Shown one piece after another: positions 54,979 to 64,000 of a DNA stretch of 64,000 bases. Origin of the DNA: Bretschneidera sinensis. Lineage: Eukaryota > Streptophyta > Magnoliopsida > Brassicales > Akaniaceae. The position numbers and the translations under genes are program-made. The stretch covers positions 44,598,501-44,662,500 of the forward strand of contig CM043697.1 of assembly GCA_023935145.1 (NCBI GenBank), in the 5' to 3' direction. Below the pieces are notes generated by a model. The model was given only the letters and a program-made list of their open reading frames with translations. It was not told the DNA's origin and made no database searches. Within the stretch, counting starts at the first letter, position 1, and each line of letters opens with the position of its first letter.

Positions 54979-54983
54979 AAGGT

Positions 54984-55112
54984 TCTACAAGTTCAATCAT
55001 TGCCTTTGACTTCTTAGGATTGGAGTCTGTTGATTGATGACTCAAGATGAGTTTGGATACTGAGTTCTCTGCACAATGGGTTCGGTTTAAATGCTTAGAC
55101 AAAGGTAGAGAT
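54984..55112 (+). other. Copia-2 end of pol and 3' untranslated region
   Basis: Short sequence between the solo LTR and the 3' LTR. It matches the equivalent region of copia-1 (26,281-26,400, minus strand). It ends with the purine-rich phrase gacaaaggtagag before the LTR, the likely polypurine tract. Confidence 0.6.
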
Positions 55113-55990
55113 TATTGGAGTTTGTCTAAGATTTAAACGGAAAAATGAAGGAAGAAAAAATCAGCATGTTCAGCAAGGGGTGCACACTAGTGTGCGCCGT
55201 GGCCCAGCCTTGTCCAGGCCGCGGTGCCCAGCAAGGAGGAGTGCTGGAGGAAGGAGCAAGCCGCGGTGCTGCCTTCCCCAGGCCTCAGCACCCAGAAGGG
55301 CAGCAAGTGTGCCCAGCTCCAGGCTGCAGCGCACCCTGTTCTAGGCCGCGGCGCTAGGTACACTGATGCACACATATTTCAGCCTTCAGTTGAGTTCGTG
55401 AGACATGCTCAAAACGCATAGGATCACTAAGGATTGATGGATGACCATGGTTAATTGGTCATCAAGATCTAAGGGTGGAGATTAACCCTCAAGATTGAAC
55501 AAGAAGTTGGTGCACTATATAAAGGGTCACCTAACTTCATTCTCATCAATTAATTGAGAGATTACAAGAGACACATTGTGACATACAAGTGATCATTACA
55601 CAAGAGAGAATTGTGTGAGAGTGCAAAGACACAAAACACAAGAGGAACTCATTGTAGAGAGGCTGGGTGTAAAGATAGAAGTAGTATAGATTGTGGGTAG
55701 AGTGCTTTTGTAATAGTTCTATCACTTTCTTTCTTCTCTTCTTGGTTCTTCAAGAACTTGGGTTTCTTGGAGAGGGTTGCTGTATTTTGTAAAGAACTCC
55801 ATTGATAAGATAGTGCAGAGAGCTTAGAGGAGCTGACGGGGACGTAGGCACATTGCCGAACCTCGATAACAAATTACTTGTGTTTTTTTCTTTTTTGCTT
55901 TCGTTTGCTGTTTCATTTCATTACAAGTCATTCTGGACTTGGGTGTTTGGGAATCATCACCTGGACATTCTTGTGACGTGATTTCCAACA
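55113..55990 (+). repeat. Copia-2 3' LTR
   Basis: 878 bp; the start TATTGG is a mutated TGTTGG and the end is CCAACA. A TATA box (CTATATAAAG) lies near 55,515-55,524; transcription would begin near 55,545-55,560. GC-rich tracts with gccgcggcgc-like motifs at 55,190-55,360 distinguish it from copia-1. Confidence 0.9.
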
Positions 55991-55995
55991 TTGAG

Positions 55996-57085
55996 GAAAG
56001 CTATACAATTTCTGAAAATGGTTACAACATCCCATTACTACCAAGGCCACGTCAGTTTTTTCAAAGGTTGCTCAACATGAGTTAAACAGCCCGTAGAGAG
56101 ACTCTGCTTCCTGACGGTACAAGGAGAAGAAGAAAATGAGAAGGTATTGTTGCAATCTTTACTCTTTATCTGTTATCTCTTAAATCTATGTTTTTTTTTT
56201 TTACCACAGGCACATAAAAATGCTTGGAAGATTTGGATTTGCAAGATTTGCTAAAATTCTTTGATTTGATCCATTGCAAAATTTCTAGTAATGTTTTGGT
56301 CTGAACATATTCGCATTTGGATGGATATATTGTCTTTCTAGGAGTCTCAATGGTAATAATTTTGTAAATAATTTGAAGTTGGTCTGATATTTACTTTTAG
56401 AAAACTTAAAGAAATATTGAATTTTATATGACTATCTTAGTCCTTTTAAAGAGTGGTTGAGAATTTAGGACAGAAGTTCAAATTTTCATCTCAATGATCA
56501 CTTGAATGGGTAGGGTCTCCTGTTTTAAGCCTCAAACACAACATCGCTATGGCATGTGTATCAAATAACTCTGCATCTAGTGGAGATCGTAATCAGCACA
56601 AGTTGTAAACATTCTTTTGATGCTTCTAATTTACCCTGTCATCACCTTTGAACAACTTAAGCTAACACTCTCTTTATGGAAAACAACAGGTATGATAAAA
56701 ACATCAGGTATGAATAAGGGAAGGTTCGGTCAGAAAGCAGGACAAGAATCCAGGGACGTTTTGCTAAGATGGATCACTGAAATACTGGTATGCATTTCTT
56801 TGACTTTAACTTTATATCATACTTTTCCATAAAAATTGTTTTCATCCTTAGTTTTTGCTGAAGCTTCCACCCTTGGGAGTTCTTGTCTCAGCTGAATAAA
56901 AAAAGAACTTTTGGAGAGTGATTTCTGTTAAGAGTAAGGGTAATATTGTAATCTTCTTATATTGTTTTATCTATAAATACTACTTCTAACCCTAAGTATG
57001 CTTTTGGGTTCTCTGCAGCCATCCTCTCTTTCTCCTTATACTCTGTCTCCCTCTCTTACCTAACTATCAACACTAAACCAAACTT
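55996..57085. other. Intergenic sequence with exon-like piece
   Basis: No complete gene. A segment at about 56,694-56,790 (frame reading GRFGQKAGQESRDVLLRWIT) is bounded by AG and GT and has a diverged partner at 58,640-58,750. The rest shows no coding signal. Confidence 0.4.
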
Positions 57086-57093
57086 CAACATTA

Positions 57094-57184
57094 TTTTTTT
57101 TGAGAATCGGGGGTGGGGGATTTGAACTTAGGACCTCCTCCTCAGGGAGAGATGTGGCTACCAATTGGACTATGCCCAAGCCAC
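57094..57184 (-). mobile_element. tRNA-derived SINE
   Basis: On the minus strand the sequence has an A-box-like phrase (TAGTCCAATTGGTAGC, plus 57,157-57,172), then a B-box (AGTTCAAATCC, plus 57,118-57,128) about 40 bases downstream. It ends in a run of eight A. Spacing and order match an RNA polymerase III promoter of tRNA type. Length about 90 bp. A tRNA gene is unlikely: the cloverleaf is incomplete and an A tail is present. Confidence 0.6.
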
Positions 57185-57589
57185 TATTTTTAATTGATGG
57201 TGTATACCATCTCCAATTCATTTCCTGGACTTTTTAGTCTATCACTAATAATTGCTGATATCTGTAAAGCTGTCCGTGTGTCTCATATGCCAGTTGAATA
57301 TAAATATATTCGCAAATTAAATAGTAATAAGATGGGTTGATTATCTAGATCACTTGGGTTTGGGGACAGACAGACCAGGTATTGATTTAAGAAAAAGAAC
57401 CAATTATTTTGGCTATATGACTGATGTTTGGAGGAGAAAGGCAAATGAACTCCATCAAATGGCACAAAACATCTGTAACTCAAATTTCTTTTGAAGAATG
57501 TATTGTCATAGTAAAATGGGGAATGGTAAGTTAACTAGTTTGGGTTCTAAAAATAGAGGTAAATTGGTTGCTGATAAAATAGCTTACAG

Positions 57590-57860
57590 TCTCTGTTTTT
57601 TTTCACAAGTAAAAGTATATTAAAAACTAAGAACGCACCAAGAACCCATTTACAACGAATTTTTATAGGATGGAAACTCTACAAAATCTAATAGATCTAT
57701 CTCATTCATAAAATTTTTTCTCTTAAACCAAAAATTAAGGGTATTGAATCAACTATCTCTAATTACATCAAAATTTCTTTTAATGCCATCAAGAGCTCTA
57801 CGATTCGTCTTATGATGATATAACTTATAGTTAACATTATTTTTTGGTATTGTTGTTACT
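57590..57860 (-). pseudogene. Possible LINE 3' tail remnant
   Basis: The minus strand ends in a phrase like GTTCTTGGTGCGTTCTTAG followed by ttttaatatacttttac and a run of A (plus 57,597-57,606). This style is common at the 3' ends of plant L1 copies. No RT motif is left. Low certainty. Confidence 0.3.
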
Positions 57861-58316
57861 GAAACCATTTTTCACAAAAGTGACAATGTTGTTACAGAAA
57901 CCATTTGCATTGTTTCTCTTTTTGGATGTTGGAAGTATGAAACTGTAGGTTGGGAATTTGAATTCCTACACCTCAAATGTTCGTTGTATTGTTTGGTGGT
58001 GCAATGAAGTGCTTCACTGGTCAGACGAAATCCTTGAAAACCCAAAATATATTTCCAAGGAACTTTAGTAATTGCCCCACTGGTCAGATATAAGAATGAG
58101 GAACATGGAGACTGCTACTGTAGTAACCAACTAACCATATGCAGGAAATAGGCTTTTATACATTCAAGTCCCTTTAAGTCAGATATTTGTTCATGTCATT
58201 AATAAAAACCCGAAGCTCATTAGTCCAACAAATTTAAAGGGAGAGTAGAAATTGGCAGGGAAGTTTCATATTTTGTCACAATTTATACTTTAACTATGGC
58301 CTCACACAGAAATAAA

Positions 58317-58564
58317 TACCACATATTGATGATTCCTCCTGCTTTATTTACATATTATTTCCATCATGTCTGATACTTAAACTAGTTATGATGAGTTATT
58401 GATGCATTTTTATTTTATTATGATGCTTCACATATTTAATTACCACATATTGATGATTCCTCCTGCTTTATTTACATATTATTTCCATCATGACTGATAC
58501 TTAAACTAGTTATGATGAGTTATTGATGCATTTTTGTTATGTTATGATGCTTCACATATTTAAT
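58317..58564. repeat. 124-bp tandem duplication
   Basis: taccacatattgatgattcc starts copy 1 at 58,317 and copy 2 at 58,441. The copies differ at only a few positions (for example tgtctg against tgactg). Non-coding. Confidence 0.9.
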
Positions 58565-58690
58565 CCTGTTCTCGTATTTGGAATTCTTAAACTAACGTCC
58601 TACATATGGAAAAACAGATATCAAAAGCTCATTAGCCATATAATATGAGTTCTGGGTGGAAAGCAGGGTAAGGATCTCTCGACATTTCAC

Positions 58691-58747
58691 TAGGATGGAT
58701 CAATGAAATAGTTGCGAACTAGGATGCATCAATGAAATAGTTGCAGC
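58691..58747. repeat. Short tandem duplication of about 29 bp
   Basis: aggatgSatcaatgaaatag occurs twice in tandem, followed by ttgc in both. It lies just before the A20 run. Confidence 0.7.
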
Positions 58748-58777
58748 CATAACATCGGAAATACTGCTATTTATTGT

Positions 58778-58797
58778 AAAAAAAAAAAAAAAAAAAA
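58778..58797 (+). repeat. Run of 20 A
   Basis: An uninterrupted A20 just upstream of the LINE-B fragment. It could be the tail of a retroposed sequence to its left, or a slippage-prone homopolymer. Confidence 0.8.
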
Positions 58798-59720
58798 TCT
58801 GTGATTTTTTACTGTATATTTTGTATTATGATAACTGAAAGGTTTTCTCTTCACGAAGCATCCTGATTCGCTGCTGGCCAGAGTTCTTAAGGCTAGATAC
58901 TTTAGAAACTCAACCTTCATGGAGTGTGGGGTGGGGAATAACCCGTCTTTCACTTGGCGAAGTGTTTGGGAGGCTAGAAAATATTTAGAAATGGGCAGTC
59001 TATTAGAATATGGAAGGATAGATGGATTCCGATATCAAGCACGTATAAAGTTTTTTCACTTCCCTCGATTTTCTTTCATGATGCCTGGTGAAGAACCTCA
59101 TTGATGATGATTCTAGGTCCTGGAAGGTTGAGTTGGTTAGGGAGATGTTCTTTAAGGAGGATGCTGATTATATTGTAAATCAACCTATTAGCCATTGTGA
59201 TGATATCTTGGTGTGGGGACCTGCAGCCAATGGTTTATTTTTGGTCTGATCCGCCTATCATCTGATTCTGGAGCAAATGAAGGAAGGGGTGTTGTCAAAG
59301 CGATCTTCTGGTTCCTGCTCTCATGGTCAGGATAATTTCTGGAAAGTGGTTTGGCAGCTTGTGGGTACTTCATAAGGTGAAACTTATGTTATGGCGTGCT
59401 TGTAGGGAGGCTCTACCAACTAGAGTTCAATTGGCTAAGAGGAAAATCATTACCCAGGTGGATTTCCCTTTGTGTGATGATGGCTTTGAAACAACGCTGC
59501 TTGCTGTATGTGATTGTGATAAGGCTCACGCAACATGGCTTGTGAGTCCTTTGCAGAGCTGGTCCTTGGTTCTGAGGTTGTGTCATGCATGGATTTGTTA
59601 AAGCATGTATTTCAAGACTTGGATGATGATAATAGATGCTTTTTTGCAATCTTGGTGTAGCATATTTGGAATCAGAGAAATGTTTTACTTCATGGTGGCT
59701 GCTGCAGAAGTCTTTGTCAA

Positions 59721-59945
59721 GTGGTGGAAGCAGCTGCATCATACTTGCAGGAGGTTAAGAAGGATTTAAACAAGAGAAAATTGCCAGTGCTACCTACTGG
59801 GAATGTCTGTCGATGGAGGTCACCCAAACAAGGAGTTTGGAAAGTTAATGTTGCTAAATTCGAGTCCCAAAACAGATGTGGGGTGGGAGCGGTGATTCGT
59901 GATTGTCATGGTAATGTCATTGCTTCGAAGACTTTCCTGTGGACT
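59721..59945 (+). pseudogene. LINE RNase H domain, first part
   Basis: The frame reads CRWRSPKQGVWKVNV, then GVGAVIRDCHGNVIASKTFL and WT, and is cut at the GGACT target duplication. The first acidic residue of the family (usually D in NVD) is absent here: it reads NVAKF. Confidence 0.7.
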
Positions 59946-60310
59946 TGGGTACAGAAGAGTATAGGAACAAATTTGTAATTTTGTAATCACGAAACAATTA
60001 TATTTTAGTTGAGATTTTAGGACATAGTATTTGATTAGGATTTAATTTTTTAGTATAGGATTAGAACATAGTATTTTATCATTATTAAATTTCTTTAGTT
60101 AAAGTGTTGGAGTAGGACTCAGATTTCTAAATATCTCTATTTAAGTGATCTCGATGTTAATTTTCAATAGTTTTGAATGAATAAAAATTATTAATATTGA
60201 GCATCAATTTCTTTTCAACCTCCAAGGTAGCCACACTTCTTTTCCAATCCTTAGGGTAGCTTGGTTTCTATTTCTCTATTTTTTTTTCTTTCCTATAATG
60301 TCCTACATCA
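59946..60310 (+). repeat. 5' LTR of the PDS5-carrying element
   Basis: TGGGTACAG to CCTACATCA. Matches 61,721-62,070 with substitutions and small gaps. Confidence 0.85.
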
Positions 60311-60619
60311 GTTTGGTTACAGAGCAAAAATTACTACGTCTAAAAAAAATCAGATCTTGAATAGTAACGTGAATCGTGTGTTGCAGAAGGCAAATAGCAA
60401 GGAAGGAGAGTCAGATCCGGTTACCTCCACTGCTCTTCAGAACATGTCGCCACCACCATGACATGCGGAAGTTTCCAGCGAGTATAACTCACCACCTTCG
60501 CCATTATAGCTGACATGGCTGATCTGGTCAAGGTCGGTTTGTCTTTGACCAACTGGTCGTTGACCCCAGTTGACTGGCTAAAATTTTGAAAGTTACCTCT
60601 TTCTTTAATTCCATATTTT

Positions 60620-60715
60620 TGTAATAAAAAAAGAAAAAAAGAGAAAAAAGAGAAGAAAAACAAAAGAAAAAAACAAGAAAAAAACAAGAAAAAAAAAGAG
60701 AAAGAAAAAAGGTTT
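60620..60715 (+). repeat. Purine-rich (A/G) tract
   Basis: About 90 bases nearly all A and G (aaaaagaaaaaaagagaaaa and so on). Inside the PDS5-carrying element; non-coding. Confidence 0.85.
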
Positions 60716-60959
60716 CGTTTTTCATGCTTTATTATGTTTCTAATTTATTTAAATTAGAAATATGTTGTCTATTTTTGAGTGTTTTTTTATTTATTTAAAT
60801 TAAAAACATGTGGTCTATTTTTGAGATTGACCAACAACTCACTTAAATTCGGTATAAGCTTACGAGTCCTTATTTGTCGGTTGATAAGCTCATTTGTCTT
60901 TTTGACCAAACCACACTATATCTTTTAAAAGTAATACAATCACCTCCTACGTACATTAT

Positions 60960-61416
60960 TACAAACTGCACTTGCTTTGTTGATGCAAGTTTTAGTTGTT
61001 GACTAGTGGTCGCTGCTTGCATGCATCAGTGAAATAACAAGAATAATTGCTCCAGGCATCCTTTATGATGATGAACAAATGAATAAGGTCTTTCAATTGA
61101 TTGTGTCCTCATTTAAAAATTTAGTCGGTCATTAGATCATGTGTAGTGATGTCGGATCTCAGATGTGATACTCTGATTATTAAAATATTACAACATTTTC
61201 TCAAGGCTATAACGGATTATCACCAAGAGAATGTTTTTTCATTTAAGAAGACTATTAGGACCCTTGTATTAGAAGAAAGTGAAGAGATTTCCCACGAGTT
61301 GCTCTCCACAATCTTAGTTAGTACTAAAAAAGGTAATGAGGAAATTACATCTATTGCTTAGAAGTTGTAAGAGAGAGTTCTTGAAAACTATGTTACTAAG
61401 CTCAAACCATACCTGA
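60960..61416 (+). pseudogene. PDS5: Captured fragment of a PDS5 sister-chromatid cohesion gene
   Basis: The plus strand reads VAAC, then (after a 4-bp insertion) ISEITRIIAPGILYDDEQMN and KVFQLIVSSFKNLVGH, a stop, and in another frame SCVVMSDLRCDTLIIKILQH, FLKAITDYHQENVFSFKKTI, TLVLEESEEISHELLSTILV and, after a stop, ERVLENYVTKLKPYL. These are HEAT-repeat phrases of plant PDS5, the regulator of cohesin on chromosomes. About 20 residues normally between the two blocks are missing. It has no introns in this span. Several stops and frame breaks make it a fossil. The match is from memory of the family, not a search. Confidence 0.75.
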
Positions 61417-61720
61417 TAAAAGATCAGGAGTTATACTAGCCACAGCTCCTTCACATGTTGGGCAAGTTCATGAAAAGTTGGAAGACATAAGTGGGGCAAT
61501 GGTTGTTATGTAGACTCCTAGTGTTGATTTTATCCTACCTATTTGGTTTATAACTCCTCCACAGCAAACATTCTCTGTTAATTTTTATTTATCTATTTTG
61601 GTTGAGACTTTGTTTTCCAAGACTTCAATGACTATGTTTCATTTGTTCAAGCATCACAGAGATTGCTGCTTCATCACTTTAAAACTCGAGGTCGAGTTTT
61701 TTCTAAGTGGTGGAGAATGA

Positions 61721-62070
61721 TGAGATACAGAAAGGTATGAGAACAAATTTGTAATTTTGTAATCACGAAATAATTATATTTTAGTAGGGATTTTAGGACA
61801 TAGTATTTGATTTCTTGCGATAGGATTAGAATATAGTATTTTATCATTATTGAATTTCTTTAGTTAAAGTGTTTGAGTAGGATTAGGATTCATAAAGATC
61901 TATGTTTAAGATATCTCTATGTTAATTTTCAGTAGCTTTGAATGGATAAAAATTATTGATATTGACTATCAATTTCTTCTCAATGTCCAAGGTAGCTTGG
62001 CTTCTTTTCCAATTCCCAGGTCTAGTTTTTATTTCTCTGTTTCTTTCTTTCCTATCTTGTCCTACATCAG
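61721..62070 (+). repeat. 3' LTR of the PDS5-carrying element
   Basis: TGAGATACAG to CCTACATCA, directly after a G/A-rich phrase (gtggtggagaatga) that can serve as polypurine tract. Confidence 0.85.
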
Positions 62071-62436
62071 GACTTTTCATAGAGATGTAGCATTGGTTGA
62101 AGCTGAAACGGCGCTACAAGAGCTGCAATTGGCAAGAGAGAGGGGAGTTAATCACCTGGAAGTTGAAAGTGACGCACTCCTGGTTGTGAGTGCAAATGTA
62201 CAATTAACAATCCCTCTCAATGTTTGATGAGCTTTGGGAATATTATCCAAGACATTCAAGCATTATGTTCTCTCTTTTGTTCTTTTGTTTTTAAGTTTGT
62301 TAAAAGGTCAGCTATTAACGTTGCTCATGTTCTCGCAAGGTTAGCTCAGTACCTGGATGATTCCCAGGTTTGGTTTGATGATTTTCTAGAAGACTTATTG
62401 TCTTTGGCTTTGCAAGATGTAAGCTCTTTCTATTAA
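62071..62436 (+). pseudogene. LINE RNase H domain, second part
   Basis: Reads FHRDVALVEAETALQELQLA, RERGVNHLEVESDALLVV, a short break, then IIQDIQALCSLFCSFVFKFV, NVAHVLARLAQYLDDSQVWF and a final SSFY stop. AE.A, ESDALL and AHVLAR are the later acidic and His blocks of the RVT_3 domain. Confidence 0.7.
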
Positions 62437-62460
62437 TAAATTAAAATATTCTCTAAAAAA

Positions 62461-62739
62461 TAATGTGTATAGAGTATTGCATATTAATAAGTTTATTGTA
62501 TGTTCATACAGTTTCATGCTGTTTGGAGCTCTTTTTCTTAGTTTTGGTATTTGACAGGTTACCAAAGCAACTGAATAAAAGCATTTATTTATACTTTTAC
62601 TTGTGATGACCCCATTTTGCCCCAGATTTCTGTTAAGGATGCTTTAGGTGATATCGGCTTCATGGAAATTGTGATGGGCTTGCTTCCATGCTAATTATGC
62701 TGTCCAAATTCCACCTATCATTTTGGATCTGGAAAAGGA
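62461..62739. other. Short unassigned stretch
   Basis: Between two LINE remnants. No clear ORF or repeat. Confidence 0.4.
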
Positions 62740-63463
62740 GGATCGATTGGTATGGACTCTCTTTAGGTGGTTTTTTTATGGCGAAGGAATATTAGAAATG
62801 TACAAGAACTAGCAGAAGTGTTTGGTATTCATACATTTGGCATAAACAAGTCCCTTCCAAAATTGGAGGATTTATATGGAAACTTTTTCATAACACCATT
62901 CCAGTTAATGAAAATATTCAAAGTCTTGGTGTGCCACAAGTCTCAAAGTATCACAAAGTGTTAGTGTTGTGCTGATCCGAAGATGGAGACATTAACCCAC
63001 CTGTTTTTACATGGTACCATGGCTGCAACATCGTGGGAATTTTTTAGCTTAAAGCTAAATGTTTCCAAGGCGCAAAATCTGGTCTTGTTGGCTGAAAAGT
63101 GGCTGGATACATCTACTTCATCACAACTAAGTTTCCTCAAATGCAGTGTGTTTTGATGTTTGTGTTGGGAACTACGGTACGTGAGGAATTCTGCAATTTT
63201 TTATGCCAATTCTATGCAGGTGGCAAAGATTATTAACAAGACGATGGGCTGGTTACGGGATCTTGCTAATGCTTTTAAGCCGACTCTCAAACCATCTTCT
63301 ACAACTATGGCTATTATGCAGGGGCTGAACATATTTCTTCGTCGCGAGTAGTGGGCGAAATGTTATGCTCCTCCTCATTGTGCGATAAAACTTAACACTG
63401 ATGGCTCCTCACGAGATGTGTTTTGTAGTAGTGGTGGAGGAGTCATGCGTGATTCTAATGTTG
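62740..63463 (+). pseudogene. LINE remnant (zf-RVT and start of RNase H)
   Basis: Pieces in two frames: KQVPSKIGGFIWKLFHNTIP and VNENIQSLGVP at about 62,850-62,935, then CCADPKMETLTHLFLHGTMA and SWEFF at 62,972-63,045, and NKTMGWLRDLANAFKPTLKP near 63,235. IKLNTDGSSRDVF and GGGVMRDSN at 63,385-63,460 are the RNase H start. It ends abruptly where the Ty3 fragment starts. Confidence 0.65.
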
Positions 63464-64000
63464 TCGAAGATCAGTAACTGAGAGAGGACGTGGTAGCCAA
63501 TTACAGTCCAGAGACAGCAAAGTCTATGCATTGACCCAACAGGATGCACAAGCCACTCCTGATTTTGTTATGGGTATGATATCTATCCTTGATAGGCCTG
63601 CTAGATTATTGATTGATCTTGGTGCAACCCATTCTTTTGCATCCAGTGTTTATATGAAATCTATTGATGCTAGTGTTAGTCTTTTGATACATGCTATTGT
63701 TGTTGAAGTTCTTACTAGGGATAGGGTTATTATCAGGAAAATTTATTGGGGTTGTGTGATTAGTTTGGCTGATAGAGAATTTGAAGTTGATCTATTGCCT
63801 TTAGATATGACAGATTTTGATTTAATTCTAGGGATGAATTAGTTATCTGCATATCATGCTTGGTGTTCAAGATACCCAGACAAGAGGAGTTTAATTTTCA
63901 AAGAGAATGTAAGATACTTGCCAATTGTCTTATTTCTGCCCTGACCGCTAGTAAATGGTTGAAGAAGGGTTGTGAGGGGTATTTGACATATGTGGTGGAT
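63464..64000 (+). pseudogene. Truncated Tekay-like gag end and protease
   Basis: Begins GAAGATCAGTAACTGAGAGA without LTR or gag start and runs beyond the window. The frame 63,531-63,842 reads YALTQQDAQATPDFVMGMIS, LLIDLGATHSFASSVYMKSI, DREFEVDLLPLDMTDFDLIL and GMN, then a stop. It matches the protease at 37,301-38,026 on the minus strand closely. The catalytic loop reads D-L-G. It is a 5'-truncated copy, or the far side of a nested element. Confidence 0.75.

Larger units (their letters stand above)
49211..55990 (+). mobile_element. Ty1/copia LTR retrotransposon (copia-2) with fold-back 5' LTR
   Basis: A plus-strand element of the same broad family as copia-1. The target duplication TTGAG is exact (49,206-49,210 and 55,991-55,995). 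The interior runs primer-binding site, gag, zinc knuckle, protease, integrase, RT, RNase H. The 3' LTR (55,113-55,990) is normal. The 5' LTR (49,211-49,756) is chimeric: an inverted R-U5-like piece followed by the sense end of U5. An opposite-strand solo LTR (54,007-54,978) sits near the end of pol. Many stops make it inactive. Confidence 0.9.
59946..62070 (+). mobile_element. Small LTR retrotransposon carrying a PDS5 gene fragment
   Basis: Direct LTRs of 365 bp (59,946-60,310) and 350 bp (61,721-62,070) flank a 1.4-kb interior. The target duplication GGACT is exact (59,941-59,945 and 62,071-62,075). A primer-binding-like site (TGGTTACAGAGC, 60,314-60,325) matches the tRNA-iMet site at 10 of 12 bases. 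There is no gag or pol. The interior contains a segment of host PDS5 coding sequence. It is therefore a non-autonomous element with captured host DNA, or a chimera formed during reverse transcription. It inserted into the LINE RNase H. Confidence 0.8.
58850..62460 (+). mobile_element. L1-type LINE (3' portion), split by a small LTR element
   Basis: Plus-strand pieces: the post-RT region (SLLARVLKARYFRNSTF, NPSFTWRSVWEARKYL) from 58,860, a broken zf-RVT region at 59,100-59,600, and an RNase H domain starting WKVNVAKFESQNRCGVGAVI (59,835-59,945). RNase H continues after the LTR element from 62,071 (VEAETALQELQLARERGVNH, VESDALLVV) to a stop at 62,434-62,436 and an A-rich end. RNase H is cut at F-L-W-T and resumes in frame as F-H-R-D. 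Confidence 0.75.

Noticed and set aside
54007..55990. Large inverted repeat of about 500 bp arms as a foldback transposon
   Set aside because: Exact AAGGT around 54,007-54,978 shows that the left arm is a solo LTR in reverse orientation and the right arm is the normal 3' LTR.
56000..56220. Possible host exon after copia-2
   Set aside because: A short open stretch with a T-rich AG acceptor downstream, but no recognisable protein and no partner exon.
57094..57184. Possible tRNA gene on the minus strand
   Set aside because: A and B boxes are present but the acceptor stem does not pair and an A tail follows. A SINE is the better reading.

Overview
This window is nuclear DNA from a flowering plant, most likely a eudicot. 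It holds one intact host gene, an intronless receptor-like kinase of the RKF3/SPARK group. That gene sits in a thick bed of nested and mostly decayed retroelements of the Ty3/gypsy (Tat, Athila, Tekay), Ty1/copia, LINE, SINE, MITE and pararetrovirus types. The species cannot be named from the sequence. There are no bacterial-style operons, CRISPR arrays or tRNA/rRNA genes.

Layout. 1-14,194: a minus-strand Tat-lineage Ty3 element whose gag gene is split by a plus-strand Athila-type element (5,043-13,138) that has lost its reverse transcriptase and integrase. The Tat element appears to lie inside a LINE, whose 3' part continues at 14,195-17,880. 17,990-18,370: a minus-strand RNase H fragment of another LINE. 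18,640-22,400: a decayed endogenous pararetrovirus (Caulimoviridae), minus strand. 22,400-24,200: AT-rich DNA with nothing recognised. 24,202-41,122: a minus-strand Tekay-like Ty3 element. Its 3' LTR was hit by a full copia element (25,420-31,470), and its reverse transcriptase gene was hit by a solo LTR (34,810-36,839).

41,979-43,754: the RKF3-like kinase gene, followed at about 44,520-45,300 by a decayed tandem copy of its 3' half. 45,300-49,205: intergenic DNA with a Tourist-type MITE, a tiny AT-rich insertion with a 21-bp target duplication, a TG microsatellite and LINE debris. 49,211-55,990: a plus-strand copia element of the same broad family as the first. Its 5' LTR is a chimeric fold-back, and the end of its pol gene carries an opposite-strand solo LTR. 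55,996-58,850: intergenic DNA with a tRNA-derived SINE, a 124-bp tandem duplication and exon-like repeats. 58,850-62,440: a LINE whose RNase H is split by a 2.1-kb LTR element that carries a piece of a PDS5 cohesin-cofactor gene. 62,740-64,000: another LINE remnant joined to a truncated Tekay-like gag/protease.

Nearly every insertion boundary can be checked from the sequence: five have exact 5-bp target duplications or a 3-bp TTA, and two more have 4-of-5 matches. At three of them (Athila in Tat gag, solo LTR in Tekay RT, PDS5 carrier in LINE RNase H) the interrupted reading frame resumes in frame on the other side. The two most unusual objects are the fold-back 5' LTR at 49,211-49,756 and the PDS5-carrying LTR element at 59,946-62,070.
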